A DNA stretch of 11,582 bases. Source: an uncultured Coriobacteriaceae bacterium (lineage in GTDB: Bacteria > Actinomycetota > Coriobacteriia > Coriobacteriales > Atopobiaceae). The notes below the pieces were generated by a model. That model worked only from the letters and a program-made list of their open reading frames with translations. It had not been told where the DNA came from and did not search any database. Position numbers and translations under genes: made by a program. Positions 1 through 6,737 of this stretch are shown here, piece by piece; position 1 is the stretch's first letter, and each line of letters starts with the position of its first letter. The stretch is from the NCBI GenBank assembly GCA_900551595.1, contig URWR01000036.1, positions 1 through 11,582 on the forward strand, given 5' to 3'.

Positions 1-34
1 ATTGCATTTCAATAAACAGGAGGTGTAAGTTCAA

Positions 35-403
35 ATGGCAAGAATAGCAGGAGTTGACCTACCAAAGGAAAAAAGAGTTGAAATAGGTCTAACATATATA
101 TACGGAGTTGGTTTATCTACTTCTCAAAAGATATTAGCTACTACTGGAATCAATCCAGATACTAGAATCAAGGATCTTACTGAGGATGAAGTAAATGAAA
201 TCAGAAACTATGTAAACAAGAACTTAATGGTTGAAGGTGACTTAAGAAGAGAAGTTGCCATGAACATTAAGAGATTAAAGGAAATCGGATGCTACAGAGG
301 AATCCGTCATAGAAAGGGACTTCCATGCAGAGGTCAGAAGACAAAGACTAATGCAAGAACATGTAAGGGTCCTAAGAAGACTGTAGCTAATAAGAAGAAA
401 TAA
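35..403 (+). CDS. rpsM: 30S ribosomal protein S13
   Basis: S13 sits in the head of the small ribosomal subunit, contacts 16S rRNA and P-site tRNA, and forms bridges to the large subunit. The 122-residue product is the usual length and shows the family hallmarks: an N-terminal [10 protein letters not shown], a central helix-turn-helix-like segment, the [13 protein letters not shown] rRNA-binding stretch, and a basic tail ending in NKKK. The start is set by a perfect AGGAGGT at 18-24. The 34 bases before it hold no recognisable gene end. It is followed by rpsK, the usual alpha-operon order. Eleven of its twelve Arg codons are AGA, and ATA/TTA/GGA are common, unlike rpoA and everything downstream. 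The protein also reads more like a low-GC Firmicute S13 than an actinobacterial one, which is an impression from memory. Two Cys (in LPCRGQ and RTCKGP) replace residues that are often Val and Arg. Confidence 0.97.
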   Translation: MARIAGVDLPKEKRVEIGLTYIYGVGLSTSQKILATTGINPDTRIKDLTEDEVNEIRNYVNKNLMVEGDLRREVAMNIKRLKEIGCYRGIRHRKGLPCRGQKTKTNARTCKGPKKTVANKKK

Positions 404-436
404 TTGAATTGTTAAACTCACAGGAGGTTAGTTATC

Positions 437-832
437 ATGGCTCAGAAAGTTACAAAAAAAGTGACAAAGAAGCGTGTTAAGAAGAACGTTGAAAGAGGAC
501 AGGCACATATTCAGTCATCTTTCAATAATACAATAGTTACATTAACAGATGCAGAAGGAAATGCTTTATCATGGGCATCTGCAGGTGGACTCGGATTCAG
601 AGGATCTAAGAAGTCTACTCCTTATGCAGCACAGATGGCAGCTGAGACAGCAACAAAGGCTGCATTAATCCATGGATTAAAGTCTGTAGACGTTATGGTT
701 AAGGGACCAGGTTCAGGTAGAGAAGCAGCTATCAGAGCACTTTCAGCAGCTGGTCTTGAAGTTACAAGTATCAAGGATGTTACTCCAGTTCCACATAATG
801 GATGCCGTCCACCAAAGCGTAGAAGAGTTTAA
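437..832 (+). CDS. rpsK: 30S ribosomal protein S11
   Basis: S11 lies on the platform of the 30S subunit near the E site and helps shape the mRNA exit path. The 131-residue product has the expected plan: a Lys-rich N-terminus, [15 protein letters not shown], the [17 protein letters not shown] core, [15 protein letters not shown], and the conserved end [17 protein letters not shown] perfect AGGAGG at 422-427 fixes the start. It lies between rpsM and rpsD with short gaps, as in the standard alpha operon. Six of nine Arg codons are AGA, so it shares the AT-rich codon style of rpsM and of the rpsD 5' end rather than that of rpoA. Confidence 0.97.
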   Translation: MAQKVTKKVTKKRVKKNVERGQAHIQSSFNNTIVTLTDAEGNALSWASAGGLGFRGSKKSTPYAAQMAAETATKAALIHGLKSVDVMVKGPGSGREAAIRALSAAGLEVTSIKDVTPVPHNGCRPPKRRRV

Positions 833-852
833 TTTAGGGAGGTAAGATTACA

Positions 853-1446
853 ATGGCAGTTAATAGAACACCTGTCCTCAAGAGATGTAGATCTCTTGAA
901 ATGGATCCTGTATATTTAGGAATAGATAAGAAATCTAGAAGAAAGGCAAAGAACGCTGGTAGAAAGGTTAGCGAGTATGGAATGCAGCTTCGTGAGAAGC
1001 AGAAGGCTAAGTTCATCTACGGCGTTCTTGAGAAGCAATTCCGCGGCTATTATCAGAAGGCTCTTAAGCTCGAGGGCATTACTGGTGATAACCTGATGGC
1101 TCTTCTCGAGACTCGTCTCGACAACGTCGTCTTCCGTCTCGGCTTTGCTCGTACGCGTAAAGAGGCTCGCCAGACCGTCCGTCATGGTCACATCACGGTT
1201 AATGGTCAGCGCGTAGACATTCCTTCTTATCGCGTGAAGGCCGGAGATGTTATTGCTGTGGCTCCTAAGGCCAAGGATCTGCTTCCCATCAAGGAGGCTC
1301 TCATTTCTTCTGAGCACATGACTGTTCCTGCATGGCTCGAGATCGATATTGAGAAGCTTCAGGGCAAGGTCCTTCAGGTCCCATCTCGTGACCAGATCGA
1401 TCTTGATATCGACGCACAGCTGATCGTCGAGCTTTACTCCAAGTAG
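853..1446 (+). CDS. rpsD: 30S ribosomal protein S4, mosaic codon use
   Basis: S4 is a primary 16S rRNA-binding protein that nucleates 30S assembly. It lines the mRNA entry channel and can act as the translational repressor of the alpha operon. The 197 residues include the N-terminal MAVNRTPVLKRCRSL, the conserved SEYGMQLREKQKAKFIYGVLEKQFR segment (about 40-64), and the S4 RNA-binding domain (LDNVVFRLGFARTRKEARQ..., about 89-150). Only one Cys is in the N-terminal region, so this is the zinc-free form. AGGGAGG at 836-842 fixes the start. The gene is internally heterogeneous: all six Arg codons up to codon 37 are AGA, while all eleven from codon 47 on are CGT or CGC. The reading frame is intact across the switch, so the protein should be functional if the join is real. 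Confidence 0.96.
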   Translation: MAVNRTPVLKRCRSLEMDPVYLGIDKKSRRKAKNAGRKVSEYGMQLREKQKAKFIYGVLEKQFRGYYQKALKLEGITGDNLMALLETRLDNVVFRLGFARTRKEARQTVRHGHITVNGQRVDIPSYRVKAGDVIAVAPKAKDLLPIKEALISSEHMTVPAWLEIDIEKLQGKVLQVPSRDQIDLDIDAQLIVELYSK

Positions 1447-1468
1447 TAAGCCCAGTTGGAGGTACTCA

Positions 1469-2410
1469 ATGTCCGAATTCATTCGACCCACCGTCTCGGT
1501 CGAGGATGTACGCGATAACGTTTCCCGCGTTACCGTCGAGCCGCTTGAGAGGGGCTATGGCGATACGCTGGGTAACTCTCTGCGTCGTGTGCTTCTTTCC
1601 TCGCTCGAAGGTGCCGCTGTTGAAGCTATTAGGATCGACGGAGTGCAGCACGAGTTCTCAACTGTCGATGGCGTCTACGAGGACGTTACCGATATTGTGC
1701 TTAACGTTAAAGAGCTTGTTTTTAAGGCTATGGGCACCGGCGATGAGGCTGTAGCAAGCGTTAATATCGATGGTCCTTGCACCGTTTGCGGTGGAGATTT
1801 CGATGTTCCTGCTGAGTTTGTCCTTATTAACCCCGATCAGGTTGTTTGCACGCTTGGGGAGGGTCATCACCTCACCATGTCTCTGCGTATTGGTACTGGT
1901 CGTGGCTATGTTTCCGGTGATGACAACAAGCGCGATGATGATCCTATTGGCATCATTCACATCGATTCTCGTTTTTCGCCGGTTCGTCGTTGCGCAAAGG
2001 CTGTTGAGCCTTGCCGCGTTGGTCAGCACACCGACTACGACCGTCTCGTTCTTGAGGTTGAGACCGATGGTTCTGTAACCCCTCGTGAGACAGTAGTCGA
2101 GGCTGCTAATATCATTAACCAGCACATGAATGCATTCATGACTCTGGCTGATGAGTCCGAAGAGCCCGAGGAGCAGTCGATTTTTGCTGCTGTCGAAACT
2201 GATGACAACACCGAGCTTGATAAGCAGATCGAGGATCTTGATTTGTCTGTCCGCTCTTATAACTGCTTAAAGCGTGCAGGCATTCACTCAGTACGTCAGC
2301 TTGTTGAGTTCTCTGAGAACGATCTTCTCAACATCCGCAACTTCGGCGTTAAGTCCATCGAGGAAGTTAAGGACAAGCTCGAGTCGATGGGTCTGGGCCT
2401 CAAGGCTTAG
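1469..2410 (+). CDS. rpoA: DNA-directed RNA polymerase alpha subunit
   Basis: The alpha subunit dimerises to scaffold assembly of beta and beta-prime, and its C-terminal domain contacts UP elements and activators. The 313-residue length is typical. The N-terminal assembly domain covers about residues 1-230 and contains the hallmark ERGYGDTLGNSLRRVLLSSL. An acidic linker (SEEPEEQSIFAAVETDD) follows. The C-terminal domain (about 250-313) carries VRSYNCLKRAGI, where R262 matches the DNA-contacting Arg265 of E. coli, and NFGVKSIEEVKDKL. GGAGG at 1458-1462 sets the start. Codon use is CGT/CGC-dominated, as in the rest of the window and unlike rpsM and rpsK. It sits between rpsD and rplQ, the usual order. 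Confidence 0.97.
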   Translation: MSEFIRPTVSVEDVRDNVSRVTVEPLERGYGDTLGNSLRRVLLSSLEGAAVEAIRIDGVQHEFSTVDGVYEDVTDIVLNVKELVFKAMGTGDEAVASVNIDGPCTVCGGDFDVPAEFVLINPDQVVCTLGEGHHLTMSLRIGTGRGYVSGDDNKRDDDPIGIIHIDSRFSPVRRCAKAVEPCRVGQHTDYDRLVLEVETDGSVTPRETVVEAANIINQHMNAFMTLADESEEPEEQSIFAAVETDDNTELDKQIEDLDLSVRSYNCLKRAGIHSVRQLVEFSENDLLNIRNFGVKSIEEVKDKLESMGLGLKA

Positions 2411-2443
2411 GGCCACGCCACGTAACCGCATAGGAGTAAGACT

Positions 2444-2932
2444 ATGAGACACAATAAGAAGCGCGGCATGAAGCTTGGCACCGACGCGAGCCATACCAAG
2501 GCTATGAAGAAGAGCCTTGTAGCGTCCTTGCTTGCTAATGACCGCATTAAGACAACAACCCCTCGTGCCAAGGCAATTCGCACCGACGTTGATCGTGTTA
2601 TTACCTGGGCTAAGCGTGGCGATCTTCATTCTCGTCGCCTCGCTATTGCAAAGGTTGGCGATGCACAGCTCGTAAGCGAGATTTTCTCCAAGGCTGAGCA
2701 GGGTCTTTGGGATGGTCGTGATGGCGGCTATACCCGTATTTTCAAGCTTGGCAACCGTAAGGGCGATGGTGCTGAGATTTCAATCATCGAGATTGTGAAT
2801 GAGCCCGTTGCTGCTAAGAAGCCTGCTGGTAAGACCGAGGTTAAAAAGGTTGCTGCTCCTGCAGAGGAGAAGGCCGAAGAGGCTACCGAGGAAGTCTCTG
2901 AGGAAGAGACTGCTGAGGAGCAGGCCGAGTAA
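2444..2932 (+). CDS. rplQ: 50S ribosomal protein L17 with acidic tail
   Basis: L17 binds 23S rRNA near the polypeptide exit side of the large subunit. The conserved domain occupies about residues 1-118: MRHNKKRGMKLGTDASHTKAMKKSL at the start, a TTTPRAKAIR motif, and YTRIFKLGNRKGDGAEISIIEI at the end. About 44 residues of low-complexity Ala/Glu/Lys sequence follow, finishing strongly acidic (EEKAEEATEEVSEEETAEEQAE). Such tails are common on actinobacterial L17 and are probably disordered. AGGAG at 2432-2436 sets the start. It is the last gene of the ribosomal operon and is followed by a strong intrinsic terminator. Confidence 0.96.
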   Translation: MRHNKKRGMKLGTDASHTKAMKKSLVASLLANDRIKTTTPRAKAIRTDVDRVITWAKRGDLHSRRLAIAKVGDAQLVSEIFSKAEQGLWDGRDGGYTRIFKLGNRKGDGAEISIIEIVNEPVAAKKPAGKTEVKKVAAPAEEKAEEATEEVSEEETAEEQAE

Positions 2933-2954
2933 ACGTTGTTTTACGAGAACTGCT

Positions 2955-2990
2955 AAGGGGTCACGGGGAGTATTCCCGGACCCCTTTTTT
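2955..2990 (+). terminator. Rho-independent terminator after rplQ
   Basis: A GC-rich hairpin pairs AAGGGGTC (2955-2962) and CGGG (2964-2967) with CCCG (2975-2978) and GACCCCTT (2979-2986). One A at 2963 bulges and the loop has seven bases. The T-run covers 2985-2990. It lies 22 bases after the rplQ stop, so it ends the ribosomal operon. Any transcription of the ECF genes comes from read-through or from a promoter in the ~60 bases that follow, where I see no clear -35/-10 pair. Confidence 0.92.
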
Positions 2991-3049
2991 GTATACAAAG
3001 CACTTAAGGCAGCAAGCGTCTTATCGATATGAGCGAGAGGGGGAGAAGC

Positions 3050-4660
3050 ATGCTTGAAGTTCGCAATATTTCGTATAGCTATCGGCACGATGCTCGGCCA
3101 GTTTTATCTGACGTGTCTTTTCAGATACAACAAGGCGAGCATGTAGCGATTTTAGGTGCAAACGGAGCTGGTAAATCGACGTTAGTACGCATGTTGAATG
3201 GATCTCTTGCTCCCACACAAGGCCGTGTGTTCCTCGATGGTGAGTCGGTTTCTTCTTTTGAGCTTGCGCAAGCTGTTGGCTTGGTTCGTCAAGATCCGCG
3301 AAGTCAGATTGTTTCAGCTTCACTCACAGAAGAGGTGGCTTTTGGACCAAGGAATCTGGGTCTTAGCCAGAAGGAAATACAGCAACGTGTTGCAGAGGCT
3401 CTCGAGCTTTGTGAGCTTGATGGTTTAGTTGACCATGGGACAACTGAATTAAGTGGTGGTCAGCAACAACGCTTAGCGCTTGCCGGTGTGCTTGCCATGC
3501 ACCCATCCTATCTCGTTCTTGATGAGGCGCTCTCGCAGCTTGATAGTCAGTCGCGTCAGGACCTTTCGAAAATCATTGCTTCTTTAGTCAAACAAGGTGT
3601 TGGGATTATCTCAATTACTCATCGCTTTGAAGAGTTGCAAGGTGTGGATAGAGTGCTCGTTCTCAGCCATGGAGAATTGGTTTGGGAAGGTGTCCCTCAA
3701 ACCCTTCTTTCTAACTCTCAACAATGGAAGCTAGCTGGTGTTACCTGTGATGGCCTTGATGAGGCACTGCCAGTTATAAGTGAGGCACTCTCAAACAAAG
3801 ACAATCTTTGGGATATTGCTGACGTGGCCTTAGGTATTGTTCATCAGAAGCTTGTTAGTGAAGTACTTGAACATCTCCCACATCCTCCCACGATGCCATA
3901 TGCATCGGGAGATAAGAAACAGGGTTTGTTAGAAGCCGAGCACATTTGTGCATCCTACGGCAAAACTGTTGCTCTGCGTGATATTTCGGCGTGCTTTGAA
4001 CCTGGAACAATAACGGTAATTGGTGGGGCTTCCGGATCGGGAAAGTCAACACTTGCTCGTATCCTTGCAGGTGTTGCTCAGCCTGATAGTGGTGAGGCGC
4101 GTTTGGGTGGGAAAGCGGTGTATCCGGCCTCTGTTGGACTTGCGTTTCAGCGCCCAGAAGATCAGCTCTTCTCAGACACCGTTCTTGACGACATTGCATT
4201 TGGACCAAAATCACTGGGAAAAAGTGAGGAAGAAGCACTTTGTTGTGCACGCAAAGCCTGTGCGCAATTGGACATTCCTGAGTCATTGTTTGGGCGGCAT
4301 CCGCTCGCGCTTTCGGGCGGTCAGCGACGTTTGGTTGCACTGGCAGGACTAGTAGCTCTCGATACCGAGGCTTATGTGTTGGATGAGCCGACAGCTGGCT
4401 TAGATGCAGTATCGTCTGCGCATCTCCATGATCTTGTGTGCAAACTTGCTCAATCAGGGAAGAGTATTGTGGTGGTGAGTCACGATTTAGGAGAATGGCT
4501 CGCTCTTGCTCAGAAGGTGTATCTCCTCAAAGAGGGTTGTATTGTATGGTCGGGAACAACCCATGCAGCAATAGATAATCCAGACACATTTTTGCATGCT
4601 TCTCTTGCACTGCCAGCCTGGATTGCCCTAACAGAAAAGCTGAGGGAGTGTGAAAAGTGA
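3050..4660 (+). CDS. ecfA: Fused ECF transporter ATPase (EcfA1-EcfA2)
   Basis: This protein hydrolyses ATP to drive vitamin or metal uptake through an energy-coupling factor transporter on the inner face of the membrane. Two complete ABC ATPase domains lie in one chain. Domain 1 has Walker A GANGAGKST (36-44), a Q-loop Gln (81), signature LSGGQ (134-138) and Walker B YLVLDEA (154-160). Domain 2 has Walker A GASGSGKST (326-334), signature LSGGQ (421-425) and Walker B YVLDEP (442-447). In domain 1 the usual DEP is DEA, but the catalytic Glu is kept. I prefer the ATG at 3050 (536 aa) over the in-frame ATG at 3029, because AGGGGGAG at 3038-3045 lies just before it and the protein then begins MLEVRNISYSY as is normal for the family. 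It overlaps ecfT by four bases, so the two are translationally coupled. No S component is adjacent. Confidence 0.93.
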   Translation: MLEVRNISYSYRHDARPVLSDVSFQIQQGEHVAILGANGAGKSTLVRMLNGSLAPTQGRVFLDGESVSSFELAQAVGLVRQDPRSQIVSASLTEEVAFGPRNLGLSQKEIQQRVAEALELCELDGLVDHGTTELSGGQQQRLALAGVLAMHPSYLVLDEALSQLDSQSRQDLSKIIASLVKQGVGIISITHRFEELQGVDRVLVLSHGELVWEGVPQTLLSNSQQWKLAGVTCDGLDEALPVISEALSNKDNLWDIADVALGIVHQKLVSEVLEHLPHPPTMPYASGDKKQGLLEAEHICASYGKTVALRDISACFEPGTITVIGGASGSGKSTLARILAGVAQPDSGEARLGGKAVYPASVGLAFQRPEDQLFSDTVLDDIAFGPKSLGKSEEEALCCARKACAQLDIPESLFGRHPLALSGGQRRLVALAGLVALDTEAYVLDEPTAGLDAVSSAHLHDLVCKLAQSGKSIVVVSHDLGEWLALAQKVYLLKEGCIVWSGTTHAAIDNPDTFLHASLALPAWIALTEKLRECEK

Positions 4661-5436
4661 AAGCGCTTCCTCTGGGTTCCTACATATCACGACAGACTCC
4701 CTTGCATTCATTGGATGCACGCATAAAGCTCATTTTGCTACTCGGTGTAACCATTGCTCTTTTTATCTGCCATACGTGGTACGGCTTCGGCTGTGCCGGG
4801 GCAGTTTTGATCTGCTTGATAGCAATATCTGGTGTAAGTGCTCAAAGTGTGGTGCGTGCTCTCCGTCCGGCAGCTGTGGTCTTGGTATTGAGTTTGCTCG
4901 GCAATGCTTTTGTGCTCTCCCAGGCAGACATCGCATTCGCAGGCATGGCGGGATTGAGTTTCTCTGGCCTTACTCGCGGACTCACCGCTGTTATGCGCAT
5001 CATTATTTTGGTCGGTTATTCGTTAGTAATATGTTCTACAACAACATCAACAGCTCTTGCGGAAGCGGTATCGTCACTCCTTAAACCATTGAAGCTGCTG
5101 GGAGTTCCTGTTGACGATTTATCAATGATTCTCATGGTTGCTCTGCGTTTTATACCGCTCGTTGCTGAAGAGCTCGATCGTATTGCAACTGCACAACGTG
5201 CACGAGGAGCTAAGCTGTCTGATGCCAGTATTATTGAGCGTCTTCGTGCATGGACAACCGTGTTTGTGCCGCTCATCGTTTCGCTTTTCCGCAGATCGGA
5301 TGAACTTGCGAGTGCCATGCGAGACAGATGTTGGGGTGCGGGTACTCGCACGAGCTATGAAACAAAACTTAAGCCTCGAGATATTGTTACTCTTCTGTGC
5401 GGAATGGCTCTTTGTGCTGTTGTAGCCGTCCTTTAG
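4657..5436 (+). CDS. ecfT: ECF transporter transmembrane protein EcfT
   Basis: EcfT is the membrane scaffold that couples the paired ATPases to an exchangeable substrate-binding S component. The 259-residue protein has a short N-terminus with the typical SLDARIKLILLL, several hydrophobic segments (about 25-60, 70-90, 105-125, 240-259), and a cytoplasmic helical region containing the coupling motifs. The first Ala-Arg-Gly motif is present (QRARGA, ARG at 182-184). The second site, usually ARG, reads DRC (223-225, in AMRDRCWGAG). The start is a GTG that overlaps the ecfA stop (GTGA at 4657-4660), with GAGGGAG at 4642-4648 eight bases upstream. The usual group II arrangement after rplQ supports the assignment. 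Confidence 0.9.
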   Translation: MKALPLGSYISRQTPLHSLDARIKLILLLGVTIALFICHTWYGFGCAGAVLICLIAISGVSAQSVVRALRPAAVVLVLSLLGNAFVLSQADIAFAGMAGLSFSGLTRGLTAVMRIIILVGYSLVICSTTTSTALAEAVSSLLKPLKLLGVPVDDLSMILMVALRFIPLVAEELDRIATAQRARGAKLSDASIIERLRAWTTVFVPLIVSLFRRSDELASAMRDRCWGAGTRTSYETKLKPRDIVTLLCGMALCAVVAVL

Positions 5437-5439
5437 CTT

Positions 5440-5487
5440 AAAAAGAGGGTTAACCCAGATCTGATGTGAACAAATCCGGATTAACCC
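5440..5487 (-). terminator. Rho-independent terminator for the leftward operon
   Basis: On the minus strand the RNA can form a continuous 17-bp stem. The arm read from 5487 to 5471 (GGGTTAATCCGGATTTG) pairs with the arm read from 5463 to 5447 (CAGATCTGGGTTAACCC) around a seven-base loop (5464-5470). TCTTTTT follows at 5446-5440. Several inner pairs are G-U wobbles in the minus-strand RNA; on the plus strand these become A-C mismatches. With the T-run, this shows that it works for leftward transcripts coming from the TIM-barrel gene. It also separates that operon from ecfT, which ends only a few bases away. Confidence 0.8.
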
Positions 5488-5526
5488 AAGAAAAGGTTGA
5501 AGCTCGTATTGAGGCGGAGCAAGTTG
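5466..5526 (+). pseudogene. Possible remnant of a P-type ATPase N-terminus
   Basis: A GTG at 5466 opens a frame reading MNKSGLTQEKVEARIEAEQV. This resembles the N-terminal GLT-x-E-x-V-x-x-R-x-x-x-x-Q-V pattern of cation-translocating P-type ATPases of low-GC Gram-positives and actinobacteria. After about 20 codons the similarity stops where the stop codon of the leftward gene begins (5529-5531). The open frame that continues to 5750 is only the antisense of that gene. There is no convincing ribosome site, and the segment overlaps the minus-strand terminator hairpin, so chance resemblance is quite possible. Confidence 0.25.
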
Positions 5527-5528
5527 TA

Positions 5529-6695
5529 TTAGAGGTTCATAACCGCTTGCTGTTTGGCTACTGCATCAAGAATATCTGCTTCATTTTTCAGTTCATGAAG
5601 AATCACGAAGTCATCGTTTTGTGTGGCAAGAGTATTGAGAGCGTCTTTTATCCGCTCAATGTCGAGAGCGCCATTTGTTCCCATAGGAACATGGGAGTCA
5701 TAATCTCTGAGTACGATGTTGACACCATACTCTTCCATATCTTCCCATGAAGGAAGAGCATCGAGTTCAGAGCTCCATGGCTCAACGAGACGTCCCCGCA
5801 CGAAATAGGCAGTTTCTTTTGCCACACAATCTGAAAGATGTACGGCTCCAACATGATGTATAGTGCGCGGATCGAGAAGGTTCTCTATAACCCATGCAGT
5901 ACAAAGGCCCTGAGCATCAAGGTTACGTGCCTCAATACGGCGCATAGCGTCGGTCTTTTCATCTTCAGGAAGCATAAACATGCCTAAACCTGTTTGTTTA
6001 TCAACGCCTGTGGCGTGAAGCAGATGGTTAATCTCCCAGGCGAGACATACTTTATTGTGTGGATCGTAGAGTTGATCAAGAACGAATGCGGCATCAGGTG
6101 CATCTTGCATGCCATATTCAAGACCATAACCTGCGTTTTCGAGCTCAATACGCGGAGAATTTTCAGTGAGCAGGTTACGCGCATCAAGCTCATTGAGAAG
6201 GCGCTGGATCATATACACCATGGCTTGGCGGATATCTGAGACAGGGATCTTAAAATCCCATCTACCGTCAATAGGGGCATAGTCAATGAGATGGAATGTA
6301 TAAGCCTGAGCATCAAGTTTACAAGCGAGTTCGTACTCTTGGCACCACCGATCGTAAAGATGCGCTCCCGTGAGATCGCCATAATAATCGCGAACTGCCT
6401 CTTCACCTCCCATTGCTTCTACAGCAAAAGCAAATCTATTCTGGGTGAGAAGTGCTGTTGGCCATGCCCAGTAGGAGCAATGTAAGCGCTTAACCTTAAG
6501 TGCCGCTAATCTCTCTGCTAGGGCTTCCAACTCCTCTGGGGAATTGAAAAGTGAGAGCGTGCGAGCATGCACTTCGTCCATGAAGACTTCAGTTCCTTTT
6601 AAATGACAGGTATCGAGTGACTGAGCCACGGCTTCAGGCTGGTTGAGAAGATCGCCACAAATCATTGTGTACTGCGGAATTTGCTGTATGGTCAT
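5529..6695 (-). CDS. Sugar isomerase/epimerase-like TIM-barrel protein
   Basis: This 388-residue protein looks like a member of the xylose isomerase-like TIM-barrel superfamily (sugar phosphate isomerases/epimerases), which usually use a divalent metal. Visible candidates for metal or catalytic residues at strand ends are H135 (TFHLID), E184/E186 (RIELENAG), E221 and H224 (WEINH), H286 (VHLSD), H335 (SHVPMG, followed by the typical G-LDIERI) and E368 (LHELKN). It is longer than the ~280 residues usual for simple epimerases such as FrlC. The excess is spread through the barrel, so it is not a close FrlC copy. AGAAAGGA at 6703-6710 supports the ATG at 6695. It is the second gene of a leftward operon, 42 bases after the PfkB kinase, and ends before a terminator. 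An epimerase or isomerase acting on the same substrate as the kinase is inferred; the substrate is unknown. Confidence 0.82.
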   Translation of the reverse strand: MTIQQIPQYTMICGDLLNQPEAVAQSLDTCHLKGTEVFMDEVHARTLSLFNSPEELEALAERLAALKVKRLHCSYWAWPTALLTQNRFAFAVEAMGGEEAVRDYYGDLTGAHLYDRWCQEYELACKLDAQAYTFHLIDYAPIDGRWDFKIPVSDIRQAMVYMIQRLLNELDARNLLTENSPRIELENAGYGLEYGMQDAPDAAFVLDQLYDPHNKVCLAWEINHLLHATGVDKQTGLGMFMLPEDEKTDAMRRIEARNLDAQGLCTAWVIENLLDPRTIHHVGAVHLSDCVAKETAYFVRGRLVEPWSSELDALPSWEDMEEYGVNIVLRDYDSHVPMGTNGALDIERIKDALNTLATQNDDFVILHELKNEADILDAVAKQQAVMNL

Positions 6696-6737
6696 AGCAC
6701 AATCCTTTCTATAGCTGCAATTCTTTATCTGAGGGCA

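Noticed and set aside
916..1491. Long minus-strand open frame across rpsD
   Set aside because: It is the antisense shadow of rpsD, whose product is unmistakable. The predicted protein resembles no family.
1658..2125. Minus-strand open frame inside rpoA
   Set aside because: Antisense shadow of a highly conserved gene; no ribosome site or recognisable domain.
2988..2999. Perfect 12-base palindrome TTTGTATACAAA between rplQ terminator and ecfA
   Set aside because: It begins inside the terminator T-run and is AT-rich, so it could easily arise by chance. No second copy was found to support an operator.
3855..4340. Minus-strand open frame inside the second ATPase domain of ecfA
   Set aside because: Lies fully within a clear ABC domain with intact motifs; low-complexity, His/Gln-rich product typical of an antisense frame.
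5466..5750. Full 94-codon plus-strand ORF after ecfT
   Set aside because: From 5529 on it is only the antisense of the TIM-barrel gene. Only the first ~20 codons may mean anything, and they are listed separately as a doubtful remnant.
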